A program made the position numbers and the translations under genes. From NCBI RefSeq assembly GCF_002261335.1, contig NZ_NEVL01000001.1, positions 310,001 through 374,000 of the forward strand: a DNA stretch of 64,000 nt, given 5' to 3'. The notes beneath the pieces are model-generated. The model made no database searches and was not told the origin of the DNA. It saw only the letters and a list, made by a program, of their open reading frames with translations. The stretch is from Bordetella genomosp. 1. Lineage in GTDB: Bacteria > Pseudomonadota > Gammaproteobacteria > Burkholderiales > Burkholderiaceae_B. Positions 63,888 through 64,000 of this stretch are shown piece after piece; positions within the stretch are counted from its first letter, which is position 1; every line of letters begins with the position of its first letter.

Positions 63888-64000
63888 GGGGCAGGCTCCG
63901 TTGGGGAAAGAATCGCGACCTGCGCATCCGGCAGGCCGCCCAGAACGACGTCGCGATCGTTGTCCAGCAGCTTCGATTGGCCGGTGCCGAGCACGCAGTC
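63884..64000 (-). CDS. C-terminal end of a gene cut by the window edge
   Basis: A frame open from the window edge to TGA at 63884-63886, giving the last 38 residues of a protein (…VLGTGQSKLLDNDRDVVLGG…, ending TEPAP). Its stop overlaps the GTG start of the isomerase-like gene, so it belongs to the same transcript. Too little remains to name it. Confidence 0.6.
   Translation of the reverse strand, partial: DCVLGTGQSKLLDNDRDVVLGGLPDAQVAILSPTEPAP

Overview
The window is about 70% GC, densely coded on both strands, and reads like the chromosome of a betaproteobacterium of the Burkholderiales, most likely Alcaligenaceae (Bordetella/Achromobacter-like). This rests on the split tryptophan operon (trpEGDC behind rpe and gph), two orphan Bug-type (TctC) periplasmic receptors, many LysR-controlled catabolic clusters, a type B PutA and a SoxR-controlled RND pump. 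The genus is an inference. I see no rRNA or tRNA genes, CRISPR array, transposase, integrase or phage genes; everything looks chromosomal.

Layout. 0.2-3.6 kb: a secreted unknown, a small possible ribbon-helix-helix protein, a YaiI-family protein, a DUF6386-like protein and a Tat-exported epoxide-hydrolase-like enzyme; an 11-G tract lies between the first two divergent genes. 3.7-8.0 kb: a LysR regulator divergent from an amidohydrolase/MFS/GAF operon. 8.2-12.3 kb: putA and a 40-residue membrane protein ending at a strong terminator. 12.3-18.3 kb: an operon for an HMG-aldolase/RraA-like protein, an aminotransferase and a glutamate/aspartate-type ABC importer, with a divergent LysR. 18.5-24.2 kb: a Bug receptor, an overlapping hydroxyacyl-CoA dehydrogenase/opine dehydrogenase pair, an AraC regulator and a Spinster-like MFS transporter. 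24.6-28.7 kb: a membrane diguanylate cyclase, two unknowns and the osmosensory transporter proP. 29.0-32.8 kb: LysR, a ThDP enzyme and a second Bug receptor.

32.8-39.2 kb holds a complete tripartite RND efflux pump (fusion protein, pump, outer-membrane channel) divergent from soxR; the operator and a 19-bp-spacer promoter are readable in the sequence. 39.2-42.3 kb is a copper handling/cytochrome oxidase assembly block (PCuAC, SCO1, DUF2946, CopC, CopD). 42.4-45.1 kb has a spermidine-synthase-like methyltransferase-fold protein and a chemotaxis receptor. 45.2-51.2 kb is a minus-strand housekeeping stretch (ttcA, 2-hydroxyacid dehydrogenase, dsbC, UbiH-family hydroxylase, mltA, apaG).

51.3-57.0 kb is rpe-gph-trpE-trpG-trpD-trpC, with a Trp-rich leader peptide and an attenuator between gph and trpE. 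57.0-62.3 kb is a sigma-54-controlled alcohol/aldehyde oxidation module: an AcoR-like activator divergent from an acetaldehyde dehydrogenase, an alcohol dehydrogenase and a DUF779 protein, with a consensus -24/-12 promoter and two perfect palindromes upstream. 62.3-64.0 kb has a translationally coupled series on the minus strand: a cut-off gene, a 2-hydroxychromene-2-carboxylate isomerase-like protein, an SDR and a 55-residue small protein.
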